64,000 nt of DNA from Diploscapter coronatus (Eukaryota > Nematoda > Chromadorea > Rhabditida > Rhabditidae): assembly GCA_964036155.1 (NCBI GenBank), contig OZ038423.1:57427249-57491248 (forward strand), read 5' to 3'. This document shows positions 1 to 14,000 of this stretch, piece after piece. The notes under the pieces were generated by a model, which was not told where the DNA came from, ran no database searches, and saw only the letters and a program-made list of their open reading frames with translations. Position 1 is the stretch's first letter; the number at the start of each line of letters is the position of its first letter. The translations under genes and the position numbers were made by a program.

Positions 1-512
1 CTTTCATGCCTTTAGTTGTGATTTCTTGCTGCTGTTGTTAAAAGCGCATCCGGTCCTAATATAACTAAACAACAGTAGGGTTTTACGTGTAAAGTTAACT
101 CAGTTTTCAATTTTTATTTTCCAACGAAACTATGCCAATTGGGTGAATTTCAAGAAACCCCCGACAACAACTAAACACTTTTGCAGTTTCTTCCATCTTT
201 CAACCCTTCAGCTCTATTTTCCCACAAGGCCTTTCAAGCCCTGCCATCATCAAGCATGTGCCCCGAAGAAGTTTAACAGGATCACTCTGCGCTTTATGTC
301 TCGGAGAAAAATCAACATTGCAACACAACGATAAAAAGCCGTTCCAAGTTGCGATTCGCATAGGGTAGTAAAAGGAGCGGTCAAATGGTTTTGAATGGCG
401 GCATAGAACAGGAATAGAACGTGTTTCTCAAAGATTATCAAAAAAGATTTTCGGACAAAGTTCTTAAAGCAAAGATACTGAAAGGAATTTCCCAAGGTTG
501 AGAAGCACCAAC

Positions 513-3500
513 CTCGGCTCCAAGTAGCATTACACACAGTGCCATCTCTTCCATACTTCGTGTTTGGCAATTGAGCGTACTCCCAGCGATTGCCATTTTC
601 ATGAACTGAAAAAGAAAATCTTGAAGAAAAGGTAAAATCGAAGCAAATTACTGTTATTGATTTTCCTGGACTCAACAGTGCCCATTCTTGAGAACGACGA
701 AATGCTGGCGTGCCCATTAGGGACTTGACCGAGTCGGAGACTTTCCAAATGTGAATGAATGTGGTTCTGGGCTTCGTTGGAGTCCGGCGGAGAGGAGTGC
801 TGAAACAAGTTCAAATTAATTTCTTCGAAGGACCTTTTTCCTTTTCTTAAACTTGCAGTTTCTCCGAATTCGACATATTTCATATCTATCGCTCGTTGTT
901 GACCTGTTATGTTTATCAGATACCTGACAGACGCTGAGTTCTCTCGGATTTTGTTTCATATCTCTTTATCTTTTCTCGATCGAGTGCGCGTCCCCGCTGT
1001 CTTTTTGCAATAGAGGGGACTTCATCACACATCGCGGCTCTAGCCTCGTAGTGAGGTGGCTGTTCTGCTGTAAAGCGCTGCGAGGACCGATCTCTGCATC
1101 TTTTCCCCGATCTTCTCCGATATGTTCCAATGTCCACCACCTTACCACACGCAGATTTATTTCGAACACCCAGAATTTATCCAAGCACAGATGTGCTCAA
1201 TGAGTACTCATTCAAACAAAAAGCAACAGAAAGATAGAATAGCGTCACTCAACCGCTAAATTTAGCCATTTTTCTATGCAAAATAGTAATTGAGCTATGA
1301 AAGGAAAGTGTTGCTAACCCAAAACTCTAATAGCTCATCATCGCATCTGGTCTATGCATAGAAGATTTTTGCATCCTTTTCAATTCCAAAGATCTTACGA
1401 CCCCCAATGAATATTTCATTCGCTCTACAAGATGCGCTGCAGTAGTTGAGTTTGAGATGCTTTTCGTATTGTCGTAGTATTTCAAGACATACGGAAACTG
1501 GGCTGCGCGCGCACTATCGTTGGTAATAAAATCGCCATAAAATTGCGGATCGAGCGTGCAAAATCTGGGTAAAATCGCGTCGTGTTTTATGCGCGCCAGT
1601 CATTGGCTGTGATGATAACATGTGTGTGCGGTGAAATATAAAGGCGCACGACAAAATGATAAAGCGGTGACATCTGATCAAGAGAAATATTTTGTAGCAT
1701 CTGCCGCTGAGGATGAAACCTCAAACTCCATTCGTAATTTTTGCTGCTTCTCATGAATTCGAGCGTTCATTTTTGCTATTACTGCGTGTGAATCTTGACA
1801 ATATGTTCTCTTTCATTCAACAGTTTGCGAGTAGAAATTTGAAGTCAGAAAAGTTCATCCTTGTAGAAATTTGGACAAAATACTCACAACAGAATTCGTC
1901 GGCAGTGACAATGAATCTGTGGAACTCTGGAGCTGGTTCAAGGTGCTCGAAAGCGGTCTGCCTCGCATGCTTACGGCTCGCTCGAAATTCCATTCCGTCT
2001 CTCGCTCGCCGGCACCAACTGAAATTATTTTACGTCTTAATTTTGTTGCATTTGATCTTATTATTCTTCACAAGCGTGTCATCCACGGTGTGTGTGTGTG
2101 TGTGTTCAGTCTATCATTTTACAGGATAGTAAACAGAAAAGCGAGATAACGACATTGATAAGTTGGCTCGGGTAAATAGCTTGTCTAATTTTATGACGCT
2201 CGAGGAAGGATGTTGAAAAATTTAGAGGTTTTGCAACACTGAAAACAATTTTTGTTCCCAAACGTAGAGAGCGCAAACAGGTTCACGAGAACCATGTTCA
2301 GCTACTATTGCTCAAGAATGTACTCTGGTGTAACTAAGACTTTTGATAAACAAAAATTAGGTAAAAATCGATTTGGAACAAAAGAATCGGCATTTTCCGA
2401 ACTTCTAAATGAACGATTTCGCAAACTTCAAACTGCTTGTGCAGGCTTTTACAGGGAAAACTTATGGGCTGATGTTTGGCACAGAGCCGTTTCAGAAGAT
2501 TTATCGTCGATTTAGAGGTGGTTTTTTTTTATGACACTTGGCCTTTGAAGGATACTTGTTTCCCATGTTTGGAGTCTCTAACTACCACTTTTTACTAATG
2601 CTCAAAATCCTATCAACTTCGAATTTGAAAAACCACTTGCGCTCTCTACCCAGACGTTCCCAGATCTCAATCAAAGTCTAAAAGTACTAAAGAAGGATTA
2701 TGCAGCGACCACTACTCTTCGATTCCCTAAATAGGTATGTGGAGATTGAGTGAGAGGGACTAAGTAGTGGGGGAGACCCATTAACTAACTGGGGTTAGAG
2801 GTCTTCGTCTCTAACTTTCTCCGCCAAATATAAGAAGCCATCTCTAGATCCAGTTTTATCTGATTACTCTGGTTAATTTGCTCGAATTACTATCAGCTAA
2901 ATACTCGTCGGATATGAAATTCCCTTCTTAATGGAGTAAGTTAGTCGCAGAAAACTGGAATTTCCTTGTTTTTCCGAAGAAAACGGATATAATTCTATTA
3001 AGGAAAAGCACGAGTCCTGGAGAATTTTGCACAGCTCGCTGAACCAAAATTCGATATTCTTGGGGAAACAAAAAAGAACACAGAAAACGTCTAATTTGAT
3101 TATGGAAGGAGTCAGTCAAGATACTGGAGAAGGTAAATGCGCACATCTGACCTAATCAGTTTCGATTTTCGTCATTTTCTCGCATTATCATATTCGACGC
3201 CAAATTAGTAGATACTAAAGAAATCGATCTCTGAAACTGCTCCACTTTAAATGTCAAATATTTTCAGAGCGATAAATTAGCTTTTATCGGTGAAAAGTCA
3301 TTTTTATCAATTCGTCCGTTAGGCTTTAATCCTCGCGCTTGATTTACCCGGACCTCTCAAATCTATTGTCGTTGAATGGCACTTGAATCGTGGGATAAAG
3401 AGGTGCTGCCGGATGGTGAGAGAAAAGAATAGTCTCCCTTTTCCCCACAAGCAGAAAGCGGCACTGTCTTTCCGCACAATGCCTCGAGGCACGGGCTTTG

Positions 3501-5535
3501 TTGTTTTAGTCACCATCCCTCTCGCTCGCTCTCATCGTGTTTATCCAAGCGCTTTCACCGAAAAAACGCGATCGATACATCGGAATTAAAATCACATTTC
3601 CCCTAAGGTGATCTGAGAAAAGTGGTTGTAAAAGTGAAGGATAAGTTTGCCTAAAGAAGGATTTTTCCAAATTATTTCCAAGTTACCTAGAACCGTTTAA
3701 CCATAAAACCTTGATTCTCCAATCAATTTGGACCCGGAAAAACGTCAAGGCCATTCTTCCCCATTTCATTAGCATTTCTTCAATGGCAGGACGCAACTTT
3801 TAAATCGGTGAAATCAAGGAAACCCTGAAAGAAAAACAAGCGGCGCCATTAGACTTGATTTGAATTTTATTCCTTTTTGCAAAAGGGTGTGTTCGATCTA
3901 GAATTTTCTTGGCTATAAAAAGATTTTCGGGCCTATTTGTGTGAGAATCAGAAAAAAGCAGAACTAGTGAAAATGCCCAGTCAATTTTATGCTATTTTGA
4001 TACAACTTCGGCAGATTACCTATTGCTGAGTAGGTAAAGTAATTGTGATGGAGAACCAAGAGTGATGGAAGGAAGGAAAGGAGGCTGACACCAAGTTCTT
4101 TCTACCAAGTCGACCAGGAGATATGTCCCGTCATTCTCTTTCTCATTGTCACTCGCAATGCCCGCGCAACCATCTTTCAATCGACCTAATCGCTCTCTCG
4201 TTTATCTGCCAGAATATCTCGGAAAATCCATTTCCTTTCCGATCGGATTTGCAAATTATTGAATTTTCGATGCATAACATAGTTCTACAGAAAAAATTAG
4301 GCACTCAAAATAGATTTCACTTTCAACACACCGAGTGCATCAATTCTGACAAGCAAATTTGCGTTTCAAAGGGTAACACACCCGGAAAATCGAAGCTTTG
4401 AAAAACACAAGTAAAGTGACGCGCGCGCGTTTTCTGACACGAACATTTGCAAAGAAAAAGTTGAGAGACAACCGAAAAAAAAACTGATAAGTGAGGAACT
4501 CTCGAAACCGCTACGATGAAGACGATGAAACCACCGACTCAAAACTAAACTAGAGCACTTGAACGGTTCAACAACACCGCATTCGACCCTTTTCTGAAAA
4601 AGTTGCTGCACGAGCAAAGTCGCTAGAAGATTTGGGTGCATTTGCTGTACGACCAGACAAGCTAGAGTGCACAAAATCCCCAAACACTCCCGAAATTAAA
4701 ATTTTTGAATTGCTGACTAAGAAGATTCCATTCGAAAAGTTATTTCCAGCATGAGCTCAGCAGATTGTTTTTATGGCTATTTGTCTGCCAGAAAAGAAGA
4801 TCTCTTCGACCGACGAAAAATGCGGAGTTATGTAATAAATCATCAATGCGCGCTGGCAGGATGACCCGAGATGATGCTAGATTGGACTATTCATTGGGGG
4901 AAATAGCCAAAGATGTGTTCCGAAAAGAAACTTGCTTCCAGAAAACTTGAACAAATTTCCAAATCTTTCTAATTTGAAGTATGAAATATCGCTAATTTCC
5001 TATTTACCCAAAAATCGCTATCAATTCTAGTCCAGCTATGTTTTGCAGCAGTAAACCACCAGAGCGACTCTCTGAATCACTTACACTTACTGATAATTGA
5101 TTTGATAAGCGAAATGATTGATAAGATCTGAGAAGGGGAACTCGAAATAACCTCTATTTTAGCGGTCGGCGGTTTGAAATTCGATAACTGCAATGAATCA
5201 GCTTTCAAAACGACAGTTGCATGTTAGCAAACTGGCCAAGCAGAAAAAATCGCCCTAACCCCTGATACGATCTGACACTTGTACCGAAATCCGACACTAC
5301 TTCCCGAAAAATGCAAATTCTTCGAGATTTTTCAACCTTTACAGCGTCGAATACAAATTCCTCTGATGAGAGGGTGTAAATAAAGAAAAATGAAAGAGTT
5401 TACCTTTCGTACTTCTGGACAGACGAGGAGTAGCGGGTAAACGGAAAAGTTTGTTGCGGAACGGATTTATTCGACGCAGAGAACGCCTTAGAACACTCTC
5501 GTCCATCTGCAGCGAAAAACGTGGTCTAGTTGAAC
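513..5535 (-). CDS. Unrecognised Ser-rich protein, partial minus-strand gene
   Basis: I see four minus-strand exons at 5535-5404, 2018-1888, 799-652 and 605-513. Each is bounded by a good TTTCAG-type acceptor and a GT donor, and the phases agree across all three junctions. The encoded stretch (about 168 residues) is basic at the start (LRRSLRRINPFRNKLFRLP), then rich in Ser, Asn and Leu (LNQLQSSTDSLSLPTNSV), and ends with a more ordered segment, ENGNRWEYAQLPNTKYG. There is no signal peptide or membrane helix, so it is probably intracellular and largely disordered. The first exon starts in phase 1 and the last ends in phase 1, so further exons lie upstream (right) and probably beyond the left edge. 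The long introns may hide others; an open stretch at about 1140-923 is a candidate I could not fit. I do not recognise the family. Confidence 0.55.
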
Positions 5536-8500
5536 CTGAAATTTAAAAATCGTCGAAGATTTGGGTAAAATTTAGGGAGCAAAGGCTTTACGCAGTGGAT
5601 ATCAAAGATTTTACAATCGAGATCGGAAGGCGATTGATTGATGAATCACAAATCAAAAAGAAGTAAGGAAGTTGCCAAAAGTGCAATGGTTTGTAGTAAA
5701 GATTTCGAAATTGCACCTTTATTATGAGAAAATTTCAGACAAAATCTTGATGGTTCTTTCTCCCAGAAACGCTCTTTTCCACAACTAACTAGTAAGCTTT
5801 TCTTCCAAAAATAGATAGATTTTAACATCAGTAAGAAAAGACAAAAGTCATCAAAATGATTTAGACTGGAAATTTTCAATGTATACCTTAAAAACATAAC
5901 TTGTTTTTCGAAAAAGAAATTCAAAACACTTGTAGCCTCATCAAAAAGTTTGAGCTAGAAAAAAGTCGAGAGTAGCCAGTAGTTTAAAAATACGAAAAAA
6001 ATCGACCACCAATGAAAAATTAGCGGGGTCCGGAAAAACTGACGGAGGGAAATGGAGCGAGGCATAAAGGAGAAGCACAATGTAAAGACAGCGAGAGATG
6101 AAGGAAGGGGGCGGAGTCGAAAGGAAAGAGAAGAGAAAAGAGAAGGGAGGACCAGACCTTGTATTCGTCTTTTTCTTGTATTTTCTTTCCTAACCGTGTC
6201 CTCCCATTTTTCCTTCATTTCACGAATATCTATTGCCGTTCACATTTGCATACAAAAGCTTGATCAACCGAGTCAAATTTCTTTTCCGCAAGAAAGAATT
6301 GAAAAGAATCTTTCAGCAGGATTTTGCAACTTTTAGAGAAACTGAAGATTTTGAAGGATTCGGGAAAAAAATTATACAGGAAAAATGTAACTAATGAAAA
6401 AAAAACTTAAAGAAAAAATTTTCCAATGATAATACGTAAAAGTGAAATCACAAGTCTAAGAAAGGAAGAAACGAAGATGCAAATTTCAAGAGGATATACC
6501 GGTGCGCGAAACACAAAGAAAAGCAAATTTACAAGAGATTCTCATATCTTTCAGCATCTCAATATGGCATTATCTCTAGCCACGCATAATGCGCTTCAAA
6601 ATCGTCAAATTGTTGTGATCTTCGCTTGTCTCTTTGCCCCTGAATAGGCAAATACAGAAGCAAGTCGAAGTCAAACAAATACAGCATGTAAATTGCGAAT
6701 GATTACTGACAAGAAAGAATGTCGGTATATAATAAAACATAGTTTGAATAATCTAGAAAATATACGACATGGAACAGCTAAAAATATAAAACGAAAGGGA
6801 AATCTGAATGTGAACAGTCCTTATGAAAATTAATCAATAACTTGGAACAATAGCATAAACAATAATCTCCTACTAATAGCGCTAATTATTCATGGATTAG
6901 TCAACTCCATTCAACTCAATAATCGACTATCGCTTTTATCATTAAGCAAATAGAACGCATCATTTTAGAAGTCCATAAAAAGACAATGAACGCCATTAAG
7001 ACTCGAACCTGAATTGCAAAATTGCAAACTTGTGAAATTAGAAGTTTTTAACAACGCATTAATGCTTATTTTTGGCACTATTATGTCGAGTCCCCAAGCT
7101 CCGCCCTTTGCAAAAATGTGCTTGGGGTAAAAGCGTGGTAGTTTGAAACCGAAAATTTGAGAAAAAGTACCCTTCAAACCCCAAATGTCTAAAAAAAAAT
7201 CCTATCTAGATCGACGATAAACTTGACGAGATGGTTTTGTGCAAAAAATCAGGTTAAACTCGCGCACAACTATAAATTCGTTTGCGAAAATGTGTTCATT
7301 TTTGGTGACGGATTTTAAACATTTTTTCTTCAAAAAATCCTTATTTACAAAGATCACCTTTCTGCTCGAAAAGTTTATCCCAAACGCGATTTGGCATATC
7401 TACTTGAGGGCTCGAGTTATGATGGAAAGTTTTTGATTTCAAATATTAAGGATTTCAGAGATAAACTTAATTTCCGTAAGTTTGTAATGAAACTAGGAAG
7501 AATCATAATAACCTAAATGAAGAAATTTGAAGCTTATCAAATTTGTAAAGAAATTTCGACAATTTCAGAAGCCTCCAAAAAAGTTGAACATAAACGGAGT
7601 AAAAATTGAAAGGGACTAAACAGAAAAGTCTCATGCTTTATGAGGAACCCCAAAGCCTCTAAAAATCGGACTAATATCCGACTTCGCTGAAATTCCCCAG
7701 AAATAGGGTCGATTGTGTTTTGAATGATTAATGGCGAGTTTTGTTGCGATGCGCACTTGCATGTGAGTGCGCGCGTTGTGTTTTCTCTAATTTCTTAGCC
7801 ATTGCATTTCTATTTTCTGTCGCCAAGCTTCTTCTTCCATGATAGCAAAAAAGCCTTTCTGTTGCATCCTTTTGCAGGCCGTCTTCTTCGTATCTTTTCA
7901 GCTCAAAGACCCGAGTCGATCTCCCCGGGGACGAGTTCAATCATTTCATTCGTTAGTAAGAGAAAATAAACACATAAACGCGAATAAGTCATATATTTTT
8001 TAGCAACCCAGATTTTCTGGAAAAAAACATCAGAACCACCACATACTTTACATTTAAAAGTTGAAGCTTGGTTGAAAATTTATCAAGTTTAGCCATTCAT
8101 TAAAGATCTACTAATGAACTATAAAATAAAAAAATAGCTTCAAAGGTGTAAAAAATCAAAATATCTCTCATTTCAAGGTCTCTTAGTCACGGTTTTTCGG
8201 CAATCTTGTTTCACTCGATTCAACTGTTTTTACATTTTGCAATTTTATGTGGTGGCGTCTGTGAACTTTCTGTTTTGCGACTTTTTATTTCTTTAATTTC
8301 GTCTAAATTTGTTAACATTTCGTTTCATTTGTATTTTGTCTGTATTATTGCAAATTTCTTCTTTCCCATATAATGCCCTTCCATATGTGAAGGTGAATGA
8401 ATGTGTCTATTTGAGCGGTTTTTTTTCTCTCTCGTTTTCGATAAATTTCGATTCGATTGATTATTTGCGCTGATGCCTGTAGGCACAGGCCGTTTCAGTG

Positions 8501-10063
8501 GCGCTTTTCCCATTTCACGTCGTGGCTGATTTTCCGCGTTTCGAAAAGCTTCGTTAAATTTCAAACTTTCTTCAGTTTTTAGATAGTTTTCCATAACTCC
8601 GGACTTTCTACTACTCCCGTGTCAAAATATCACAATCCCCAACAAATTCCTGCATTTGTACCTTAAACTTCAATCCGATCGCTTTTGTTGAGATTTTGAA
8701 TAAATCCTATTTCTCTTTCTTTCTACTCTCGAGTATCCCATGTATTTCACGTTTTGAATCGGTTTGAATGGGTCTCTGGCTTGCCCTCCTGTTATAATTG
8801 GTTTTATAGATACGCACCATTTCGTAACGAGAAAGACTGATGCGCGAGAAAAATATAAAATGAAAACAGGGCAGATTTTTTAGGGAATTGGGTATTTTTT
8901 ATGTGGCATTTTGTGACGTTATTCAAGTACTTCGTCCTCTGGTGGGGATCTGATTAACTATGTTTCGTTGGTTTGGCTATTCAATGTTAATTTGAACTTT
9001 GTTCAAGTTCAACGCACTTACTGGTAATCTTTATCCAATTGTTCTACCATTTTGGCAAATCAAGGCAAATTTACGTGTATCGTCGTTAGCTTTACTTCCA
9101 TATTTGTCATCAGTTATACTGGTCCCGAAAATTCAAACCTTTCATGTAATTGGCAAAAATGCAAACCATTTTAGCCACTCATACATTCGAAGCTCGACCA
9201 CCAGGTTCAAAAACATGATGGAGATCTTCCTAAATCTCCTTCACATTTGCGATCTATCTAGGCTTTGGTCTGTTCTGACATCAGCACCTCTTCCCTTCGC
9301 CTGTACCAGTACTCGAGTTCTTTCCGTCACATGCGGTAATCCGCTAGTTCGAACAATATCTTCCTTTCATTTTCATCCCATCCTTTCGTCTATAGAAAGA
9401 TTTAATTCGTCCAAATTCTTCTATCAGTTTTCCTATCCGATTTTGGTTCTGACAAAATGTTCGTTGTTTTCATCAAGTTTTATTGGAATTTCATTAATTT
9501 CAACGAATTCATGATTTTTCCTGGCAGAAAAAAATCATGTTTTTCTTGAGTTACTGTTTCTTTTTCAAAGAAGACCAATTTCGAAAGATGAAAGTGTTGT
9601 GATGGATTTTTCTTTATTTTTCTTCATCACACAGCGCGATTTCCTGTATACCCAGCTGCTCAAACTATGTGCGCATCGAAATAATGATCGGATATGGAAT
9701 TCGCGAAGCGCTCTTTTTGTGGACGATTCACATTTTGGGCGCTTTTTCTCGGTTTTCTATGCCTCCTCATCAATTGGACGCCCACAAATTCAATCCATTC
9801 AAATTAATCTATAACTGCAAAACAGCATTTTTCGGGTTCCAATTTTAAACTCAGGCCTTGCAAAACTTCTATCTGTATCATTGCTCTTCCTCAAACCCTA
9901 GTCTGAGCTCATAAAATATTGCAGTTCCTGGTCTACATGTTATCGAATCAAATCTGTTTACTTTAAAATCTTGAACAAATTCCTTGTGCTATCATTCGAA
10001 TATTCGCTATTCAATAGACCTGTTTCGATATTATATCCCGGAACAAAATTTTATCCCTTTTAG
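5536..10063. other. AT-rich stretch without a supported gene
   Basis: This stretch may hold upstream exons or the promoter of the minus-strand gene to the left, and the promoter of the plus-strand gene at 10064. It contains purine-rich low-complexity sequence near 6050-6160. There is an 89-codon minus-strand ORF at 8594-8325 (basic, Asn/Lys/Arg-rich) without convincing splice sites or family similarity. I see nothing else that can be supported. Confidence 0.5.
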
Positions 10064-11057
10064 ATGTCCTCCGAGGACCCACCGCCTGCGGTGGCCAAGG
10101 ACAAGGACCTCGAAGAAGAGTCAGCAGTAGCGGCTCAGGAAGCTCAAAATGCTCCGCCTGTTCCGCCAGTGCCACCTCGGAACGTTACTGAACCACAAGA
10201 AATCAAGGTGCCTACAGAGGAAGAGTTGGAGGAGATCCATGGCCATTCAGCAGGTTCGTTAATGTTTCGAAAGCGCGATAAATGACGTTATAATGGTACC
10301 TTTCTTTTCGGATAATTTCTCTACAATAAATTACAGATGCTATCAATTGTAGCTAAACTCAAAGCCTTAGTCTCATCATCAAATTTCCAGAAGACACCGT
10401 CTCACCCCTTCCATCCCACTCTCCACCGCCTTCGTCAGCAGTGTCCAATGATTCGGCCAAGAACTTCGACACCAACAGCACGAAGAGCATATCGCCTTCG
10501 GGATCAGTCAGAACCAAAAAGCCGCTTCCGAAGTACACGTCGATAGACTTGGAAAACGAGCTACCGCATATTTTCAAGTAGGCAACTTTGGAACAGGACT
10601 GGATGGAGTTCAGAGCCTCAAATTTTCTAAATCATAACTCCTCCAAATCTGACTTTGAAATCAATATGTCTAATTGAAGAAATTATAAGAAAATCATTAG
10701 TCATTTTTAGTACCTCACTGAACCCAAATCTCCACGACCCGGACATGACGATGTTCTTCAACGCACGAGGACCACCCTATTACAATTACAAGAAAACGAG
10801 TCCACCGCCTAGCTATCGATCATCCCGAGCTTGTAAGAACTCCATCAAAGTTCCACTGAAAATATTTCCCTTCAGCATTTTCACCACCAGGACCAAGTCG
10901 AAGCAAGCTATCTCACACTCCATACCGACATAAAGTCTGCTTCTTCATGTTCTTCATCGTATTCGTCATTTGCCCTTTGCTTATTCTTCTCATCTGGGAA
11001 CTTTTGCCCGACGTCGTTATCACTGATAGTGACTCACCTATCAACCTCACCAAATAA
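10064..11057 (+). CDS. Small single-pass membrane protein with PPxY motifs (1 of 3)
   Basis: Four exons (10064-10253, 10391-10577, 10711-10832, 10876-11057) join in phase to give 226 aa. The N-terminal three quarters is acidic, then Pro/Ser-rich and disordered. It contains two PPxY-type WW-domain ligands, in GPPYYNY and SPPPSYR. One strongly hydrophobic helix follows near residues 187-209 (VCFFMFFIVFVICPLLILLI), and a short tail ends with a possible N-glycosylation site (NLT). There is no N-terminal signal peptide, so the likely topology is cytoplasmic N-terminus with a C-terminal anchor. PPxY membrane proteins are known to recruit Nedd4-type E3 ligases; that this one does so is inference. 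It is the first of three similarly built genes in the same orientation, and the family is otherwise unknown to me. Confidence 0.8.
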
Positions 11058-14000
11058 GACAATTTTTGCCAAAGTAATTATTCAAGCGAAAACGACAAAT
11101 CAAGGATCCAATGGACTTTCTTGAACTGGATGATACCATACCCGAATTTCACGCATAAAATTTCCCACGCTTCTGTCCTTTATAACTTCCTCTCGGCTTC
11201 TTGAAATGCTCATTCAGTTCCCTTTTCTTCACGAATTTTCTAGAAGCCGATTTTTCAAACATTCATAAATTATTGTCCCAAAGCATAAGTGATGATGTAC
11301 TATAAAAGATGGAATAAATCAATTTACAGAAACAAAGTTCTGTGATGATCTTTACAAGAGATATCGATGATTTCTCAATTCTTCTACGTTTGATTGATAT
11401 ACATTTTGACTTCCAATCGCTTTAACCCCAATTTCGTCTTCCATCCATAGCACTTTCTCTTTTCCGCATGCTAATGCACCGACACTTTCTCTTTCACCTA
11501 TCAATCTCTCATACTGGTCTACAACTGCAAATGTTTCAAAGTTGAAAGTTCTCAAGCTTTCTGTCTGTTGAAATTTCAAAACCCCCATCGAGGGTGGTTT
11601 CTTCGAGGCTTCCGAATAATCTGATCCAACTCAAATTGATTATCTCAATTTAACACAACAATGATGTGCCAGCCGTGGTGGTTGCTGAATGTGAATTGGA
11701 GATAGAGAAAGAGTGTGAGCCTCCTGTTTATTTCGCATCTCTCGCCCTAACTCATTCCCTAATCTTTCATTCTTCCTTTCTTTCCTCTATTTTCTTTCAC
11801 TCTGTCATTCGTTTTTCCGCGTCTTATGATGTCCAGCAGAAGCAAAGAAGCAACGTGCTGCTGCTAGATTTACTCGGCGTTTCTGCAAGAGCCGATATGA
11901 TTTTCAAAAATATCCGTTTTTTTCTAGAATAGCATTGACTCTTTTCCAACTTTTTCCATTTTCAAGAAACCTGTAAAATTTCTGATGAAATCGTTATCCT
12001 TTATTCACATGGGTAGAGTCTTGTAGTCTGACCTAATTTCCAAATTCTTCCAAGTTGAATGAAACAATCTTTTTATCTCAAATTTGCAAGGCAAAATTTT
12101 GACGTTGTCATTGAATTTTTCATCGAGTCTTCGCTTTTCCATTATCTCAAAGCACAAGTCTTCACGTTGAAATTCCGAGTGTACACATCTATTAACATAA
12201 GAGAAAATGAAAATTTCTGCCCTGAAATGGTTGAGTATAGTTAGAAATGCCAGAATTCCAAAATTAGTATTCGAACTATGCTCTAGAAATTTTCGGTCAC
12301 TTTTTCCGACCTATTTGGTCGGGTTCCTAATTGATAATCATGGGAAATTGTTTTTGAATGACATGCTATGGATATTTTTCTCAAACTTTGTAGCTGAGTA
12401 CTTTTTCCAAAATCATCAAAAATCGCGAAATTTGGATATCAGGAACCCAGTATCTCTTAAATAAAGGCGCTTTCATTCGACTTTCAAACAGATTCTGAAA
12501 CTACGATATCGGTTCATCTACCACGTATTTTACTATCTTTCATAAATGCCGAGCACAATGAGGACGAAAAATTTCCTCGGGTTGAAAATATGCGGAAAAC
12601 ATTTCAAAGTTATTTCACCAAAGAGCAACATTCCACTACTCAGTTCATTGGAGTAATGAAATCCTGCGTTGAAACTCCACAAAAACTGGCAGTTTTGCTA
12701 ATGATAAAATTAGAATTCTGTATCTTTTCGAAAAACAATGAGAAATGACTGGCCGAAAGAAATAGGATGCGACTGTAAAAAGTAAGTCGCGCAAAAATGG
12801 ACGTAACTTTACTTCTATTGAATCATTTTCGGAGATCAAAAAAGTATTTTTCTCCTGTTAATCTCACCGATCACGCAAATATAAAACTCTCATAGTTATC
12901 AATGTCCAGAATTCATTTGGTCTCTCGAAGTATAGTCGGTTGAAAACCGTTTGAGCGGCATATTGCACTCGCATATGTTTTGAAGGCAGCTGCAGCAGGA
13001 ATCATCAGCAAAACAGAAATGCAGCGAATTCGGCCAATTCACCGGTGCAATGTGACTGTCGCATATCCCTCTTTTTTCTTTTTCTCACCAAACCTCGTGC
13101 TTGCAAATTGTCAATCGATGCTCTAAAAACGACGCATGTTTTGAGAGAATAGTTTCACGCTTACTATTCTAGAGTTTGGTCGTCTTTTTCGAAATTTTCT
13201 CCAATCTTGATCAAAATTTGATCAATCTATCCAATATTGATCGAAGTTTACTTTTTGATAAACAAACCGATGATCTATGATACTACGTGCTTTGCCCTAA
13301 TAAAATCTACCTCCAAAATAGCTTTCAAACTTCAATCACCTAATTTCCCGCACTTCGACTCTTGCAAATGCCTCGGCAATCCCTCCTCTATCTTTGTCAA
13401 TCTCGCTTTTTCTTTTTCTTCTTCTTCGTCTTCTCTTCGAAATTTCAGTTTCATGGCCATTTGTTGTTCCACGCCCTTACTCGACATACTTCTTTCTTTA
13501 TTGACTCACAACAACCCCGAAACAATATTGCTTTTATTGAATTTTTGCGCGTAAAGTTTCTTCAACATACTCTTCTTGTAGATGGTTTTTCGAGTAGATT
13601 AGTTAAATCCTTGCGAGTTTTTGAGTAAAAATCTCTGTTTCCATAGCTATATTTTCCCAAAATGCATTCTGCCGTTCCATTGATTACTTGGGTTTTTCGT
13701 CGTTTGATCGACGCGCCATTTGGCATTTGATGAGAGTTACGCGAAGTAGCTACACTCTTGCCGTTTTCTCCTGTGAAACTCGAGGTCGGGGTTCCGAAAC
13801 TTCAATTTAACTTCGAAGAATTTTCAACTTCAAGGACTTTTTCTTCCAACTTCAACTCCACTTCCTTTCCTCCCGTACACTTCCTTGTTTACTACCTCAA
13901 AATTCACATCTATCGATGTTTTGATGAACTATCTCTTTGATCGTCGCGTTTATTTCACAATCGCTTCACAATAGCCGAGTTGATTTTTCACTCAATCATA

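Noticed and set aside
1713..2129. 138-codon plus-strand ORF
   Set aside because: It overlaps a better-supported minus-strand exon (2018-1888) with both splice sites, and ends in a (GT)n run.
8999..9514. 171-codon plus-strand open frame, the longest unspliced one in the left part
   Set aside because: It begins with TTG, has no signal, domain or repeat, shows Ser/Phe/Leu-rich random-looking composition and lacks splice context. Probably chance in pyrimidine-rich DNA.
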